DNA from: Streptomyces sp. NBC_00286
GTDB lineage: Bacteria > Actinomycetota > Actinomycetes > Streptomycetales > Streptomycetaceae
Assembly: GCF_036173125.1 (NCBI RefSeq)
Contig: NZ_CP108054.1
Location: forward strand, 8,337,001-8,401,000
Length of the DNA stretch: 64,000 bases
Direction: 5' to 3'
Under the pieces are notes generated by a model. It saw nothing but the letters and a program-made list of their open reading frames with translations, made no database searches and was not told where the DNA came from. Both the position numbers and the translations under genes were made by a program. This document shows positions 1 through 8,433 of this stretch, piece by piece. Position 1 is the stretch's first letter; every line of letters begins with the position of its first letter.

Positions 1-259
1 CCATGTGGTCGTGGAAGCGGGCCTCGGGAAACAGGGCGGCGTTCAGCGTGTGGTCCGGGTGGTGGTGGCTGAAGATCACGTCGGTGACGCCCTCGGGGGC
101 GAGTCCGTGGGGCGCCAGCGGGTCCAGGATGAGCCGACGGTCCGCGACCATGCCGGGGTCGACGATCACGACGGTCTCGCCGTCGACGAGCAGGGAGACG
201 GTGCCGGCCACCCGCGTGTCGGCGTAGCCGGTGGTCAGGACGTGGAACGAGGCGGTCAT
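1..259 (-). CDS. Metallo-beta-lactamase fold hydrolase, N-terminal part
   Basis: Leftward gene that starts at the ATG at 259 and runs off the left edge, so only about the first 86 residues are visible. The zinc-binding HxHxDH motif is clear as HHHPDH at residues 65-70, preceded by a beta-rich start and a VDPG turn typical of the fold. The family hydrolyses thioesters, lactones, lactams or similar esters; the substrate cannot be read from this fragment. It lies 44 bp downstream of the tetR gene in the same direction, so the two probably form an operon opposite the amidohydrolase and permease. Confidence 0.85.
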   Translation of the reverse strand, partial: MTASFHVLTTGYADTRVAGTVSLLVDGETVVIVDPGMVADRRLILDPLAPHGLAPEGVTDVIFSHHHPDHTLNAALFPEARFHDHM

Positions 260-303
260 GACGGTTCCTCGGGTCGTGAGCTTGTGTGGCGGTACGAGCC
301 GGG

Positions 304-918
304 TCACCGGGGAAGGAGCACCCGGAAGCCGGTGATCAGGGCGCCGAGACCGATGTCGAAGGCGAGTTCGGCGCGGCGGTGGTCGGTGGGGGTGTCGTCG
401 AGTACGGCGGTGAGGTGCGGGGCGGTTTCGCGGGTCACGTCGGAGACCATCACCGGCGGGGCCACGAGGTCGAGGGCGGAGCCGAGGACGAAGCTCTCCA
501 GCGCGTTGATCAGGGGCATGACCTGGCTCGCGGTGAAGCCGGCGGTCAGCAGGAGTTCGGCGACCTTCTCGTACATCGCGTGCATGAAGGGTTCGGCGAG
601 CGGGGCGGTGGCGAGCAGGGGTACCGCCCCGGGGTGCGCGGCGAAGGCCTTGCGGTAGGAGCGGGCCCATTCCTCCAGGGCCTGCTCCCAGGGCTGTGAC
701 GCGTCCCAGTCGTCGGGGCTGGTCTCAAGGGCCAGCTCTTCCCGCATGAGCGAGATGATCTCGCCCCGGCCGGACACATGGTGGTAGAGCGCGGACGGGG
801 CGACGCCGAGCTCCCTGGCCAGGGCGGGAATGGTGAGGGACCCCTGGTCGTCGGCGATTCTCAGCGCTGCGGCGCCGATGCGTCGGCGGTCCAGCAGAGG
901 GGTGCGCGGCCTGGGCAC
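304..918 (-). CDS. TetR/AcrR family transcriptional regulator
   Basis: A 204-residue protein, the usual size for TetR repressors. The N-terminal helix-turn-helix lies at about residues 28-48 (ALARELGV then SALYHHV), followed by a helical ligand-binding C-terminal domain resembling TetR_C. It is divergent from the amidohydrolase/permease pair, and the roughly 180-bp gap contains two inverted repeats at 988-1008 and 1043-1065, so it probably represses itself and the divergent genes. The metallo-beta-lactamase gene follows in the same direction. The ligand is unknown but may be the amide or amine handled by the neighbouring enzymes. Confidence 0.9.
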   Translation of the reverse strand: MPRPRTPLLDRRRIGAAALRIADDQGSLTIPALARELGVAPSALYHHVSGRGEIISLMREELALETSPDDWDASQPWEQALEEWARSYRKAFAAHPGAVPLLATAPLAEPFMHAMYEKVAELLLTAGFTASQVMPLINALESFVLGSALDLVAPPVMVSDVTRETAPHLTAVLDDTPTDHRRAELAFDIGLGALITGFRVLLPR

Positions 919-987
919 GAAGGCTCCTCTTCGTATGTGTCACCGATGCGCAGGCGGCACGGTCGCCTGCCCGATGTCACCGGAAGT

Positions 988-1008
988 TTACCGAACAACT
1001 TTCAGTAA
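988..1008. promoter_or_regulatory. Imperfect palindrome, candidate TetR operator 1
   Basis: TTACCGAA and TTCAGTAA flank a 5-bp spacer, with one mismatch between the arms. It sits in the divergent tetR/amidohydrolase gap in an AT-rich pocket, as expected of an autoregulatory operator. Binding is inferred. Confidence 0.55.
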
Positions 1009-1042
1009 AACTCTTCCCGGCGGTTCGAGTGAGCCCTACATT

Positions 1043-1065
1043 ACCGAAACCGAATCAGTTTCGGT
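1043..1065. promoter_or_regulatory. Palindrome, candidate TetR operator 2
   Basis: ACCGAAAC and GTTTCGGT form perfect 8-bp arms around a 7-bp spacer. It lies 31 bp before the amidohydrolase start and shares the TTACCGAA core with the site at 988. This position would block transcription of the rightward genes. Confidence 0.6.
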
Positions 1066-1096
1066 TTTCGCCGTACGACGGGAGGGCGTCGCCACC

Positions 1097-2752
1097 ATGC
1101 AGGCCGACATCGTGTTCACCGAAGGGACCGTCAGGACCGGGGACGCCGAAAGCCCGGTGGTCGACGCACTCGCCGTCACGGGCGGCAGGATCATCGCGCT
1201 CGGGCCGGAGGCGCTCGCCGCCCGGGGCAGGGACACCGAAGTGGTCGATCTACGGGGAGGCGCGCTGCTGCCCGCGTTCGGCGACGGACACGTGCACCCG
1301 GTGATGGGTGGTCTGGGCCTGCTCGGAGTACCCGTCCGCGAGTGCACCTCCATGGAGGCGATCGTCGAGGCCGTACGGCACTGGGCAGGCGCGCATCCCG
1401 AGGCCGAGTGGATCACCGGCGACGGCTTCGACGCCTGGCTCGCCCCCGGCGGCAGGTTCGACGCCCGCCTGCTGGACGCGGCAGTCCCCGACCGGCCCGT
1501 GGTGCTGCGCACGATGGACCACCACACGGCGTGGGTGAACACCGAGGCGCTGCGCCGGGCCGGGTTCAACGCCGCCACGCCCGACCCGGACGGCGGGGAG
1601 ATCGTGCGCCGGGAAGGCTCCACCGAACCCCTGGGCACCCTGCGGGAGTTCCCCGCCATGCTGCCCGTACTCGACCTCGTACCCCAGCCGTCCCACGAAG
1701 TGCAGGTGGAGGCCCTGCGCGAGACCGCCGCCCGGTTCGCCGCCTCCGGAGTGACCTGGATGCAGGACGCCTGGGTCGAACCCCACCACGCCGACGTCTG
1801 GCTCACCGCGGCGACCAGTGGCCCGGGGCTTCCCGTCCGTGCCGACCTCGGCTACTTCCTGGGGCCCGAGCACTGGCGCGAGAACATCCTCCGGATCGCT
1901 GCCGAGCGTGAACGTGTGGAGGGTGCAGCCCCCGGGCTGCTCACCGCGCACACCGTGAAGTTCTTCGCGGACGGGGTCATCGAATCCGGCACGGCGGCTC
2001 TCCTCGAGCCGTACAGCGACTGCCCGCACTCCCATGGCATCGCCAACTGGACCCCGGCGGAACTGGCGAAAGCCGTCACCGCGGTCGACGCCCTCGGCTT
2101 CCAGCCGCACATCCACGCGCTCGGCGACGGCGCCGTCCGGGTCGCTCTGGACGCGATCGAGGCCGCGACCCGCACCAACGGCCCCCGCGACCGCCGCCCG
2201 GTCATCGCCCACGCCCAGATGATCGACCCCGCCGACCTGCCCCGCTTCGCCGAACTCGGGGTGATCGCCAATCTCCAGCCGCTGTGGGCCCAGCCCGACC
2301 GGCTGATGACCGAGCTCATCCTGCCGAAGATCGGCCCGGAACGCGGCTCGCGGCAATACCAGATCGCCGCCCTGCTCGCCTCCGGCGCCCGCATCGCCTT
2401 CGGCAGCGACTGGCCGGTCACCGATCACGAACCACTGCGGGGCATCGCCACCGCCGTGACCCGCCAGACGCCCGAGGGAATCCCCGACGGCGGCTGGCTT
2501 CCCCAGGAGCGGATCGACACCGCGACCGCCCTGGCCGCCTACTCCGCCGGATGCGCCTACCAGGCGTTCGAGGAGAACAAGTGGGGCGTCCTGCGCCCCG
2601 GTATGTGGGCCGACCTGGTGCATCTCGCCGCCGACCCGGTCGAGACCGCGCCACGCGAGCTGGCGGACCTGCCCGTCCTGGGCACCTGGCTCGCCGGCCG
2701 GCGCACGTACGGCTCCCACGTCCCCACGCCGGTTCCAGCCGCAGGACGGTAG
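1097..2752 (+). CDS. YtcJ-like metal-dependent amidohydrolase (Amidohydro_3)
   Basis: A 551-residue hydrolase of the amidohydrolase superfamily. HVH at residues 65-67, the VKFFADGV segment near residue 288 (probable carboxylated lysine), HIH near 338, AHAQ near 372 and GSDWP near 438 give the metal-binding set of this TIM-barrel family. The frame stays open about 270 bp upstream into the tetR gene, but the ATG at 1097 is preceded by GGAGG and follows both palindromes, so it is the likely start. An APC-type permease follows 82 bp downstream, suggesting uptake and hydrolysis of an amide or carbamate. The substrate is unknown. Confidence 0.9.
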   Translation: MQADIVFTEGTVRTGDAESPVVDALAVTGGRIIALGPEALAARGRDTEVVDLRGGALLPAFGDGHVHPVMGGLGLLGVPVRECTSMEAIVEAVRHWAGAHPEAEWITGDGFDAWLAPGGRFDARLLDAAVPDRPVVLRTMDHHTAWVNTEALRRAGFNAATPDPDGGEIVRREGSTEPLGTLREFPAMLPVLDLVPQPSHEVQVEALRETAARFAASGVTWMQDAWVEPHHADVWLTAATSGPGLPVRADLGYFLGPEHWRENILRIAAERERVEGAAPGLLTAHTVKFFADGVIESGTAALLEPYSDCPHSHGIANWTPAELAKAVTAVDALGFQPHIHALGDGAVRVALDAIEAATRTNGPRDRRPVIAHAQMIDPADLPRFAELGVIANLQPLWAQPDRLMTELILPKIGPERGSRQYQIAALLASGARIAFGSDWPVTDHEPLRGIATAVTRQTPEGIPDGGWLPQERIDTATALAAYSAGCAYQAFEENKWGVLRPGMWADLVHLAADPVETAPRELADLPVLGTWLAGRRTYGSHVPTPVPAAGR

Positions 2753-2834
2753 CCGAAAGGCGCCGTCACGGCTGGGGCCGCGCACCAGGTCAGTAACCCA
2801 CCCGTCGACCCTCACGCATCACGCGGAGACCTCC

Positions 2835-4322
2835 ATGACCGAGCCCCACACCTCCACCGCTCCCCAACAGCCTCCGACAACCCCCGGGCCGGAGCCGACC
2901 GGCCACCTGCAGCGGGCCACGCTCGGCGTCACCGACATCGTCTTCTTCGTCATGGCGGCCGCCGCCCCGCTCACCGTGATGGCCGGCATCGCCCCGCTCG
3001 CCATCCTCTTCGGCGGCATCGGCGCCCCGGTCGCCTACCTGGCGGTCGGCGTCGTTCTGTGCCTGTTCGCGATCGGTTTCACCGCCATGACGCCCCACAT
3101 CCGCAACGCGGGCGCCTTCTACTCGTACATCGCCCGGGGCCTGGGCCGCCCCGCCGGACTGGGCGCCGCGCTGCTGGCGGTGTTCTCCTACAACGCCCTG
3201 CAGATCGGCACCTACGGCGCCTTCGGCTTCTTCGCCGCCGGCACCGCGAACGACCTCCTGGGCATCGACCTGCCCTGGCCGGTCTACGCCTTCGCCGGGA
3301 TCGCCGCGGTCTGGTTCCTCGGCTTCCGGTCGATCCGCGTGGGCGCCAAGGTCCTCGCCACCCTGCTGATCGCGGAGACCGCCATCCTGGTGCTGCTGGC
3401 CGGCGCGATCCTCGTGCAGGGCGGTGCGGACGGGCTGAGCCTGGCCTCCTTCGCCCCCTCCAACGTCTTCACCTCGGAGATGAGCGCACCGCTCGGCCTC
3501 GCCATCGCCGCCTTCGTCGGCTTCGAGTCCACCGTCCTCTACCGCGAGGAGGCCCGCGACCCCGACCGCACCGTGCCCCGCGCCACCTACCTGGCCGTCG
3601 GCTTCCTCGGCCTCTTCTACACGCTCATCGTCTGGGTCATCGTCCAGGCCTTCGGCGACGACAAAGCCGTCGGGACCGCGGCACAGAACCCGGCCGAGAT
3701 GTTCTTCACCGCCATGACCCGCTACGTGGGCGACTGGGCCACCGACCTCCAGCGCGTCCTGATCGTCAGCAGCCTCCTGGCCGCCCTGCTCGCCTTCCAC
3801 AACGCCATCACCCGCTACGGGTACGCACTTTCCGTCGAGGGCGCCGCGCCCGCCCCCCTGGGCCGCATCCACCCCAAGCACGGCTCGCCCTGGGTCTCCG
3901 GCATCGCGCAGACCGTACTGGCGGTCGTCGTCACCGGCGTCTTCGCCGCGATCGGTGTGCACCCGTACAACGAGTTCCTGCTGTGGGTGAACACCCCCGG
4001 AGTGGTCGGCATCCTCGCGCTGCAGACGCTCGCCGCCTGCGCCGTGGTCGCCTTCTTCCGCCGCAACCCCGGCGCCGGTGGGGCAGGACGCCTGCGCACG
4101 GTCGCCGCGCCCGCGACCGCCGCACTCCTCCTGGCCGTGATCACCGGACTGGTCTGCACCCGCCTCAGTCTCTTCACCGGCGCCCCGGCCTCCGTCAACT
4201 GGACGCTCGTCGCGCTCACTCCGGTCGTCTTCGCGATCGGCGCGATCCTCGCCACGCGGATCCGCCGCAAGCGCCCGGAGGTCTACGCAAAGATCGCCAC
4301 CACCGACGTCGACTCCGTGTGA
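2835..4322 (+). CDS. APC superfamily amino acid/amine permease
   Basis: A 495-residue integral membrane protein with about 12 hydrophobic segments. The glycine-rich first segments (PLTVMAGIAPLAILFGGIG) and the AFVGFESTVLYREEARDP segment near residue 230 are typical of APC transporters, which import amino acids or amines by proton or sodium symport. The start ATG has GGAGA just upstream. It forms an operon with the amidohydrolase and ends before a strong hairpin at 4377. The substrate is inferred to feed that enzyme. Confidence 0.88.
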   Translation: MTEPHTSTAPQQPPTTPGPEPTGHLQRATLGVTDIVFFVMAAAAPLTVMAGIAPLAILFGGIGAPVAYLAVGVVLCLFAIGFTAMTPHIRNAGAFYSYIARGLGRPAGLGAALLAVFSYNALQIGTYGAFGFFAAGTANDLLGIDLPWPVYAFAGIAAVWFLGFRSIRVGAKVLATLLIAETAILVLLAGAILVQGGADGLSLASFAPSNVFTSEMSAPLGLAIAAFVGFESTVLYREEARDPDRTVPRATYLAVGFLGLFYTLIVWVIVQAFGDDKAVGTAAQNPAEMFFTAMTRYVGDWATDLQRVLIVSSLLAALLAFHNAITRYGYALSVEGAAPAPLGRIHPKHGSPWVSGIAQTVLAVVVTGVFAAIGVHPYNEFLLWVNTPGVVGILALQTLAACAVVAFFRRNPGAGGAGRLRTVAAPATAALLLAVITGLVCTRLSLFTGAPASVNWTLVALTPVVFAIGAILATRIRRKRPEVYAKIATTDVDSV

Positions 4323-4376
4323 CCGACGGGGCCGCAGCCGCCCGCTGACGTCTCGCCGCCACGCAGGGCCAGCACA

Positions 4377-4420
4377 CGCAAACGAGGACCGCGACCATAA
4401 GGTTGAGGTCCTCGTTTGCG
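4377..4420. terminator. Hairpin terminator between permease and tRNA-Leu
   Basis: A perfect 14-bp inverted repeat (4377-4390 with 4407-4420) and a 16-nt loop. It separates the rightward permease from the leftward tRNA and has no clear U-tract on either side, so it may serve both directions. Confidence 0.7.
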
Positions 4421-4435
4421 TATCGCTCTGGCGAG

Positions 4436-4520
4436 TGTCCGAGGGGGGACTTGAACCCCCACGCCCGATAAAGGGCACTAGCACCTCAAGCTAGCGCGTC
4501 TGCCATTCCGCCACCCGGAC
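4436..4520 (-). tRNA. tRNA-Leu (anticodon GAG)
   Basis: On the minus strand the sequence folds as a class II tRNA. The acceptor strands are GTCCGGG (from 4520) and CTCGGAC (to 4437), closed by a G-U pair. The anticodon stem CTAGC/GCTAG encloses the loop TTGAGGT, giving anticodon GAG, which reads CUC/CUU leucine codons. A long variable arm and the T-loop GTTCAAG are present. CCA is not encoded; the discriminator base is A. Confidence 0.95.
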
Positions 4521-4706
4521 AAGGTGTAGGTCGTGCGGGGATGGCCCCGCGGCGACAGAAGAAACATTACCAGGCTTCCGAAGGCTCCCGATCACAGGCC
4601 CACGGTGTGTGAACCCCGTGTGACAGCCCGGATCCGGCCTTGGGGCGGGCGGGACGGAGAGGGAGGATGAAGGGGAGAGGCAGCAGTGACCCCGGGAGGC
4701 AGCAGC

Positions 4707-6032
4707 GTGAGTGAGTCGGATACGGCCAGGAGCATCACCGGTGAGGACGAGGTCGTCGACCTCTGCCGCGAGCTGATCCAGATCGACACCAGCAATTACG
4801 GCGACCACTCGGGCCCGGGTGAGCGCAGGGCCGCCGAGTACGTCGCCGAGAAGCTCGCCGAGGTGGGGCTCGAACCGCAGATCTTCGAGTCGCACAAGGG
4901 CCGCGCCTCCACGGTCGTACGGATCGAGGGCGAGGACCGGTCGCGGCCCGGACTGCTCATCCACGGCCACACCGACGTCGTACCCGCCAACGCCTCGGAC
5001 TGGACCCACCATCCGTTCTCCGGCGAGATCGCGGACGGCTGTGTGTGGGGCCGGGGCGCCGTCGACATGAAGGACATGGACGCGATGACCCTCGCGGTCG
5101 TACGCGAACGGATGCGCAGCGGACGCAAGCCGCCCCGTGACCTCGTGCTGGCCTTCTTGGCCGACGAGGAGGCCGGCGGCAAGTTCGGCGCGAAGCACCT
5201 CGTCACCAAGCACCCGGACCTCTTCGAGGGGGTGACCGAGGGGATCGGCGAGGTCGGCGGGTTCTCCTTCACCGTCAACGAGAAGCTGCGGCTGTATCTC
5301 GTCGAGACCGCCCAGAAGGGCATGCACTGGATGAAGCTGACCGTGGACGGCACCGCCGGACACGGTTCGATGATCCACCGGGACAACGCCATCACCGAAC
5401 TCTCCGAAGCCGTCGGGCGGCTCGGCCGGCACAAGTTCCCGGTGCGCGTGACGAAGACGCTCCGGCACTTCCTCGACGAGCTGGGCGACGCCCTCGGCAC
5501 CGAGCTCGACCCGGAGAACATGGACGAGACGCTCGCCAAGCTCGGCGGCATCGCCAAGCTCATCGGCGCCTCGCTGCAGAACACCGCCAACCCGACCCAG
5601 CTGGGCGCCGGTTACAAGGTGAACGTGATTCCGGGCCAGGCCACCGCACACGTCGACGCCCGCTATCTGCCGGGCTACGAGGAGGAGTTCCTCGCCGACC
5701 TGGACCGGATCCTCGGCCCGAACGTGAAGCGCGAGGACGTACACGCCGACAAGGCGCTGGAGACCACTTTCGACGGGGCCATCGTCGACGCCATGCAGAC
5801 CGCGCTGTCCGCCGAGGACCCGATCGCGCGCGCCGTGCCGTACATGCTCTCGGCGGGTACCGACGCCAAGTCCTTCGACGACCTCGGCATCCGCTGCTTC
5901 GGCTTCGCCCCGCTGAAGCTGCCGCCGGAGCTGGACTTCGCGGGCATGTTCCACGGTGTCGACGAGCGGGTGCCGGTCGATGCCCTGAAGTTCGGCGTGC
6001 GGGTACTCGACCGATTCATCGAGGCGTCCTGA
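4707..6032 (+). CDS. M20 family metallopeptidase/deacylase
   Basis: A 441-residue zinc peptidase of the M20 (ArgE/DapE/carboxypeptidase G2) family. GHTDVVP near residues 87-93 carries the first metal ligand and adjacent Asp. The GRGAVDMK segment holds the bridging Asp near 121, and DEEAGG near 152 holds the catalytic Glu. It probably hydrolyses an N-acyl amino acid or small peptide in the cytoplasm. The GTG at 4707 follows GGGAGG at a good distance. A GTG 21 bp earlier (4686), preceded by GGGGAGA, is a possible alternative. It appears to be a single-gene unit. Confidence 0.88.
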   Translation: MSESDTARSITGEDEVVDLCRELIQIDTSNYGDHSGPGERRAAEYVAEKLAEVGLEPQIFESHKGRASTVVRIEGEDRSRPGLLIHGHTDVVPANASDWTHHPFSGEIADGCVWGRGAVDMKDMDAMTLAVVRERMRSGRKPPRDLVLAFLADEEAGGKFGAKHLVTKHPDLFEGVTEGIGEVGGFSFTVNEKLRLYLVETAQKGMHWMKLTVDGTAGHGSMIHRDNAITELSEAVGRLGRHKFPVRVTKTLRHFLDELGDALGTELDPENMDETLAKLGGIAKLIGASLQNTANPTQLGAGYKVNVIPGQATAHVDARYLPGYEEEFLADLDRILGPNVKREDVHADKALETTFDGAIVDAMQTALSAEDPIARAVPYMLSAGTDAKSFDDLGIRCFGFAPLKLPPELDFAGMFHGVDERVPVDALKFGVRVLDRFIEAS

Positions 6033-6251
6033 CCGATTCACCAAGGGGCCCTGAACGAGGCGTCTCCAACTAGGCGTGTTCTTCGGTACGTCCGTAATTA
6101 CAACGCTGAAACGACACTCCAATAATCGCCAGCGCGTGCGGAGTTGACTGAGAAGGGTGAATGCGCTCATAGGCTCGTAGCCCTATTACTCCCTCCTCGT
6201 TACAGGTGGTGCGACCCGTGACCAGGGTCGCATTGCCAACTAGGAGGAATA

Positions 6252-6485
6252 ATGATCAAGAAGGTCGTCGCCGCTGCGGCTGCCACCGGTGGCCTCGTTC
6301 TCGCTGGTGCGGGAGTTGCGGCTGCCGACTCGGGCGCCCAGGGTGCCGCCGTGCACTCGCCCGGCGTGCTTTCGGGGAACGTCGTTCAGGCGCCGGTCAA
6401 CGTGCAGTCGAACGTGTGCGGCAACACGATCTCTGTGGTCGGACTGCTGAACCCGGCGTTCGGCAACACCTGCATCAACGCGTGA
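6252..6485 (+). CDS. chpH: Short chaplin, ChpH-like
   Basis: A 77-residue secreted protein with a signal peptide of about 26 residues (ending AAADS) and one chaplin domain. That domain has the two conserved cysteines (NVCGNT and NTCIN) and the SGN...GLLNPAFGN core. Chaplins assemble as amyloid-like fibrils that coat aerial hyphae and lower surface tension. The start has an AGGAGG-type ribosome site. Its closest known match by memory is S. coelicolor ChpH, adjacent to chpC in that genome as here. Confidence 0.95.
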   Translation: MIKKVVAAAAATGGLVLAGAGVAAADSGAQGAAVHSPGVLSGNVVQAPVNVQSNVCGNTISVVGLLNPAFGNTCINA

Positions 6486-6534
6486 CGTTTCGCTTCACCC
6501 CATAGGGGCCTCAACCCCATAAGGGTCTGAGTCC

Positions 6535-6571
6535 GCGGCCCCGGAGTGCGCGTCACGCGCTCCGGGGCCGC
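6535..6571 (+). terminator. Hairpin between chpH and chpC
   Basis: Twelve-bp arms GCGGCCCCGGAG and CTCCGGGGCCGC with a 13-nt loop, 50 bp after the chpH stop. It may terminate or attenuate chpH transcripts so that the two chaplins are made in different amounts. Confidence 0.65.
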
Positions 6572-6642
6572 CGACTTTCCGCATTCCGCGTACGTGCACT
6601 GGGCGCGTGCGCATTCCTGAAGCAACAAGGCAGGGAAAAGCT

Positions 6643-7356
6643 ATGCGACAGGTCACCCGCAAGGGCCTGATGACCGTGGCGGCAGCCACCGGCGTCCTGG
6701 CCGTCACCGGCGGCTACGCACACGCCGACTCGGACGGCTCCGCCTCCGACTCCTCGGGTGTGCTCTCGGGGAACTCCGTCGAGGCCCCGATCGATGTGCA
6801 GGCGAACGTCTGCGGCAACACCGTGAACATCGTCGGGCTGCTCAACCCGGCGGTCGGCAACAGCTGCGCCAACGAGGGCGGCAATTCCGGCAACTCCGGC
6901 AACAACTCCTCCGGCGGCGGCTCGCAGGCCGGCGGACACACCAGCGACTCCTCCGGCATCGGCTCCGGCAACCATGTCCAGGCCCCGGTGGACGTGCCCG
7001 TCAACGTCTGCGGCAACGGTGTCAACGTCGCCGGTATCGGCAACGATTCTGCGGGCAACGACTGCGCCAACTCCGGTGGCGGTCACGAGACGTCGCCTCC
7101 TGGCCACGGAGAGCAGACGCCTCCCGGCAACCCGGAGCAGCCGGGCACTCCGCAGCAGCCGCCGTCCGCGGACACGGAGCAGGTGGGCGCCGAGAAGCCG
7201 AACAGCCCGGACACCCAGGCCGTCGCGCAGCCCAAGGGCTCCGCGCAGCTCGCGGCGACCGGCAGCGAGCTGCCGATCGGCCTCGCGCTGCCGGTGGGCG
7301 CGGGCGCGCTGCTGATGGGCGCCGTGCTCTACCGCAAGGCACGGGCCGCAGCGTAA
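6643..7356 (+). CDS. chpC: Long chaplin with sortase anchor, ChpC-like
   Basis: A 237-residue cell-wall chaplin. It has a signal peptide (ending about AHADS at residue 25) and two chaplin domains at about residues 30-75 and 107-147, each with two cysteines. A glycine/serine/asparagine linker separates them and a proline-rich spacer follows. It ends in the sortase motif LAATG, a hydrophobic segment and a basic tail. Sortase would anchor it to peptidoglycan at the aerial hypha surface. The ATG at 6643 is chosen because it begins a proper signal peptide; the frame also opens 36 bp upstream. Pairing with chpH matches S. coelicolor. Confidence 0.95.
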   Translation: MRQVTRKGLMTVAAATGVLAVTGGYAHADSDGSASDSSGVLSGNSVEAPIDVQANVCGNTVNIVGLLNPAVGNSCANEGGNSGNSGNNSSGGGSQAGGHTSDSSGIGSGNHVQAPVDVPVNVCGNGVNVAGIGNDSAGNDCANSGGGHETSPPGHGEQTPPGNPEQPGTPQQPPSADTEQVGAEKPNSPDTQAVAQPKGSAQLAATGSELPIGLALPVGAGALLMGAVLYRKARAAA

Positions 7357-7405
7357 CCAGGCCTGGAAAACCCGGGTAACAAAGCCCGGAAGGCACCGGC
7401 CACCT

Positions 7406-7453
7406 GCTGAAACGGAGCGGGCCCCGCGACCGCGGGGCCCGCTCCGTTTCAGC
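7406..7453. terminator. Perfect palindromic bidirectional terminator
   Basis: A near-continuous inverted repeat with arms 7406-7426 and 7433-7453 and a 6-nt loop. It lies between the converging chpC and DUF5703 genes and so serves both. No U-tract. Confidence 0.8.
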
Positions 7454-7462
7454 CACTTCTTG

Positions 7463-7651
7463 TCACCACGTGGCACGCACCTGGCGGATGATCCGCCGGC
7501 GCAACCGCACCCTGCGGCTGCCGTCGGGGTGCAGGCTGAGGCGGTCCAACTCCCAGTGTCCGTACTCCGCATGGTCGGTCAGCAGACGCGTCGTTTCCTT
7601 GCGGGAGACCCCGCGCGGCACGTAGACGTCGACAAATTCGTATTCCGGCAT
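7463..7651 (-). CDS. Small conserved protein, DUF5703 family
   Basis: A 62-residue basic protein starting MPEYEFVDVYVPRGVSRKE, characteristic of the small actinomycete DUF5703 family. It is predicted to be soluble, rich in arginine at the C-terminus, with no cysteines or known catalytic motif. Function unknown. It stops 10 bp from the shared terminator and is divergent from the acidic-protein gene at 7699. Confidence 0.8.
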   Translation of the reverse strand: MPEYEFVDVYVPRGVSRKETTRLLTDHAEYGHWELDRLSLHPDGSRRVRLRRRIIRQVRATW

Positions 7652-7685
7652 CGCATCTATTGTGCGGGCAGAGGCCCGGTACGGA

Positions 7686-7691
7686 TAGCGT
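7686..7691 (+). promoter_or_regulatory. -10 element for a probable leaderless transcript
   Basis: TAGCGT ends 7 nt before the ATG at 7699, and no ribosome site lies between. A start site 6-8 nt downstream of a -10 would make the ATG the first codon of the mRNA. Confidence 0.5.
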
Positions 7692-7698
7692 CTGCACT

Positions 7699-8433
7699 AT
7701 GTCTGATGCTGCGCAGCCCACCGCTGCCGAGGTACGCGCCGCCGCCGAGGCGGTCAAGGCTGCGCTCGACCGTCACCTTGCGGCGGTCGAGCGCCGGTCG
7801 GGGGAGGACGACCCGGCCGTCTACGAGGCGTTCAACGAGCTGGCTTCGGCCGCCGAGGAGTACGACGAGCTCCTCTACGAGCGCTATGACGAGGTCACGC
7901 CCTTCGAGATCCCCGGTACGGAAGACGCACTGCCGCCGTACACCGGGCCCGAGGAGCCGAACGCGCTGAGCGTGCTGATCCGCCGTGACTACGCCGTCGT
8001 GGAGCCGCAGCGGCTGCTGGCGCAGGCCCAGCGGGTGGAGGCCGTGGAGGAGTCGGGGGCGGCGGCCGCGGGCTTCGACGCGGCGGCCGGCACCGTGCAC
8101 GGTGCGCTGGGTGTGCTGTTCGGAGAGTTCGAGCCGGACGAGATCGCTTCGCGGCACAAGGAGTTCGGTCTGGAGGAGGGCGACTCCACGCTGTGGGTCA
8201 CCGCCGCGGACGAACCGGCCGAGCCCGGCGAATGGCTGGACGCCCCCTTCGAGGGGGCCGATCCCCAGCGGATCGTCTGCCGCTTCGACGTCAGCGCGGT
8301 CTTCGACGAGGACCTCGACGACGGCCCTGACGACCCCGACGACCTCGACGACAGCAGCGCGAACGGCCGCGGCCCGGCTCTCCGCGGAGGGTTGGACGAC
8401 GACGACCTGGAGCCGCTGGACGCGGATCGCTGA
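7699..8433 (+). CDS. Acidic conserved hypothetical protein
   Basis: A 244-residue, strongly acidic, probably cytoplasmic protein with no signal peptide or membrane segment. The first 60 residues are alanine-rich and likely helical. The C-terminus (residues about 195-244) is an Asp/Glu-rich low-complexity tail. I do not recognise a catalytic motif. It is conserved at this position in Streptomyces by my recollection. The ATG at 7699 lies 7 nt after a TAGCGT -10, suggesting leaderless expression. Function unknown. Confidence 0.75.
   Translation: MSDAAQPTAAEVRAAAEAVKAALDRHLAAVERRSGEDDPAVYEAFNELASAAEEYDELLYERYDEVTPFEIPGTEDALPPYTGPEEPNALSVLIRRDYAVVEPQRLLAQAQRVEAVEESGAAAAGFDAAAGTVHGALGVLFGEFEPDEIASRHKEFGLEEGDSTLWVTAADEPAEPGEWLDAPFEGADPQRIVCRFDVSAVFDEDLDDGPDDPDDLDDSSANGRGPALRGGLDDDDLEPLDADR

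Noticed and set aside
830..1096. Upstream extension of the amidohydrolase
   Set aside because: The extension crosses the tetR start and both palindromes and has no family sequence; the ATG at 1097 with GGAGG is better.
2790..4484. A 564-codon frame antisense to the permease
   Set aside because: High-GC shadow of the APC permease; it also runs into the tRNA.
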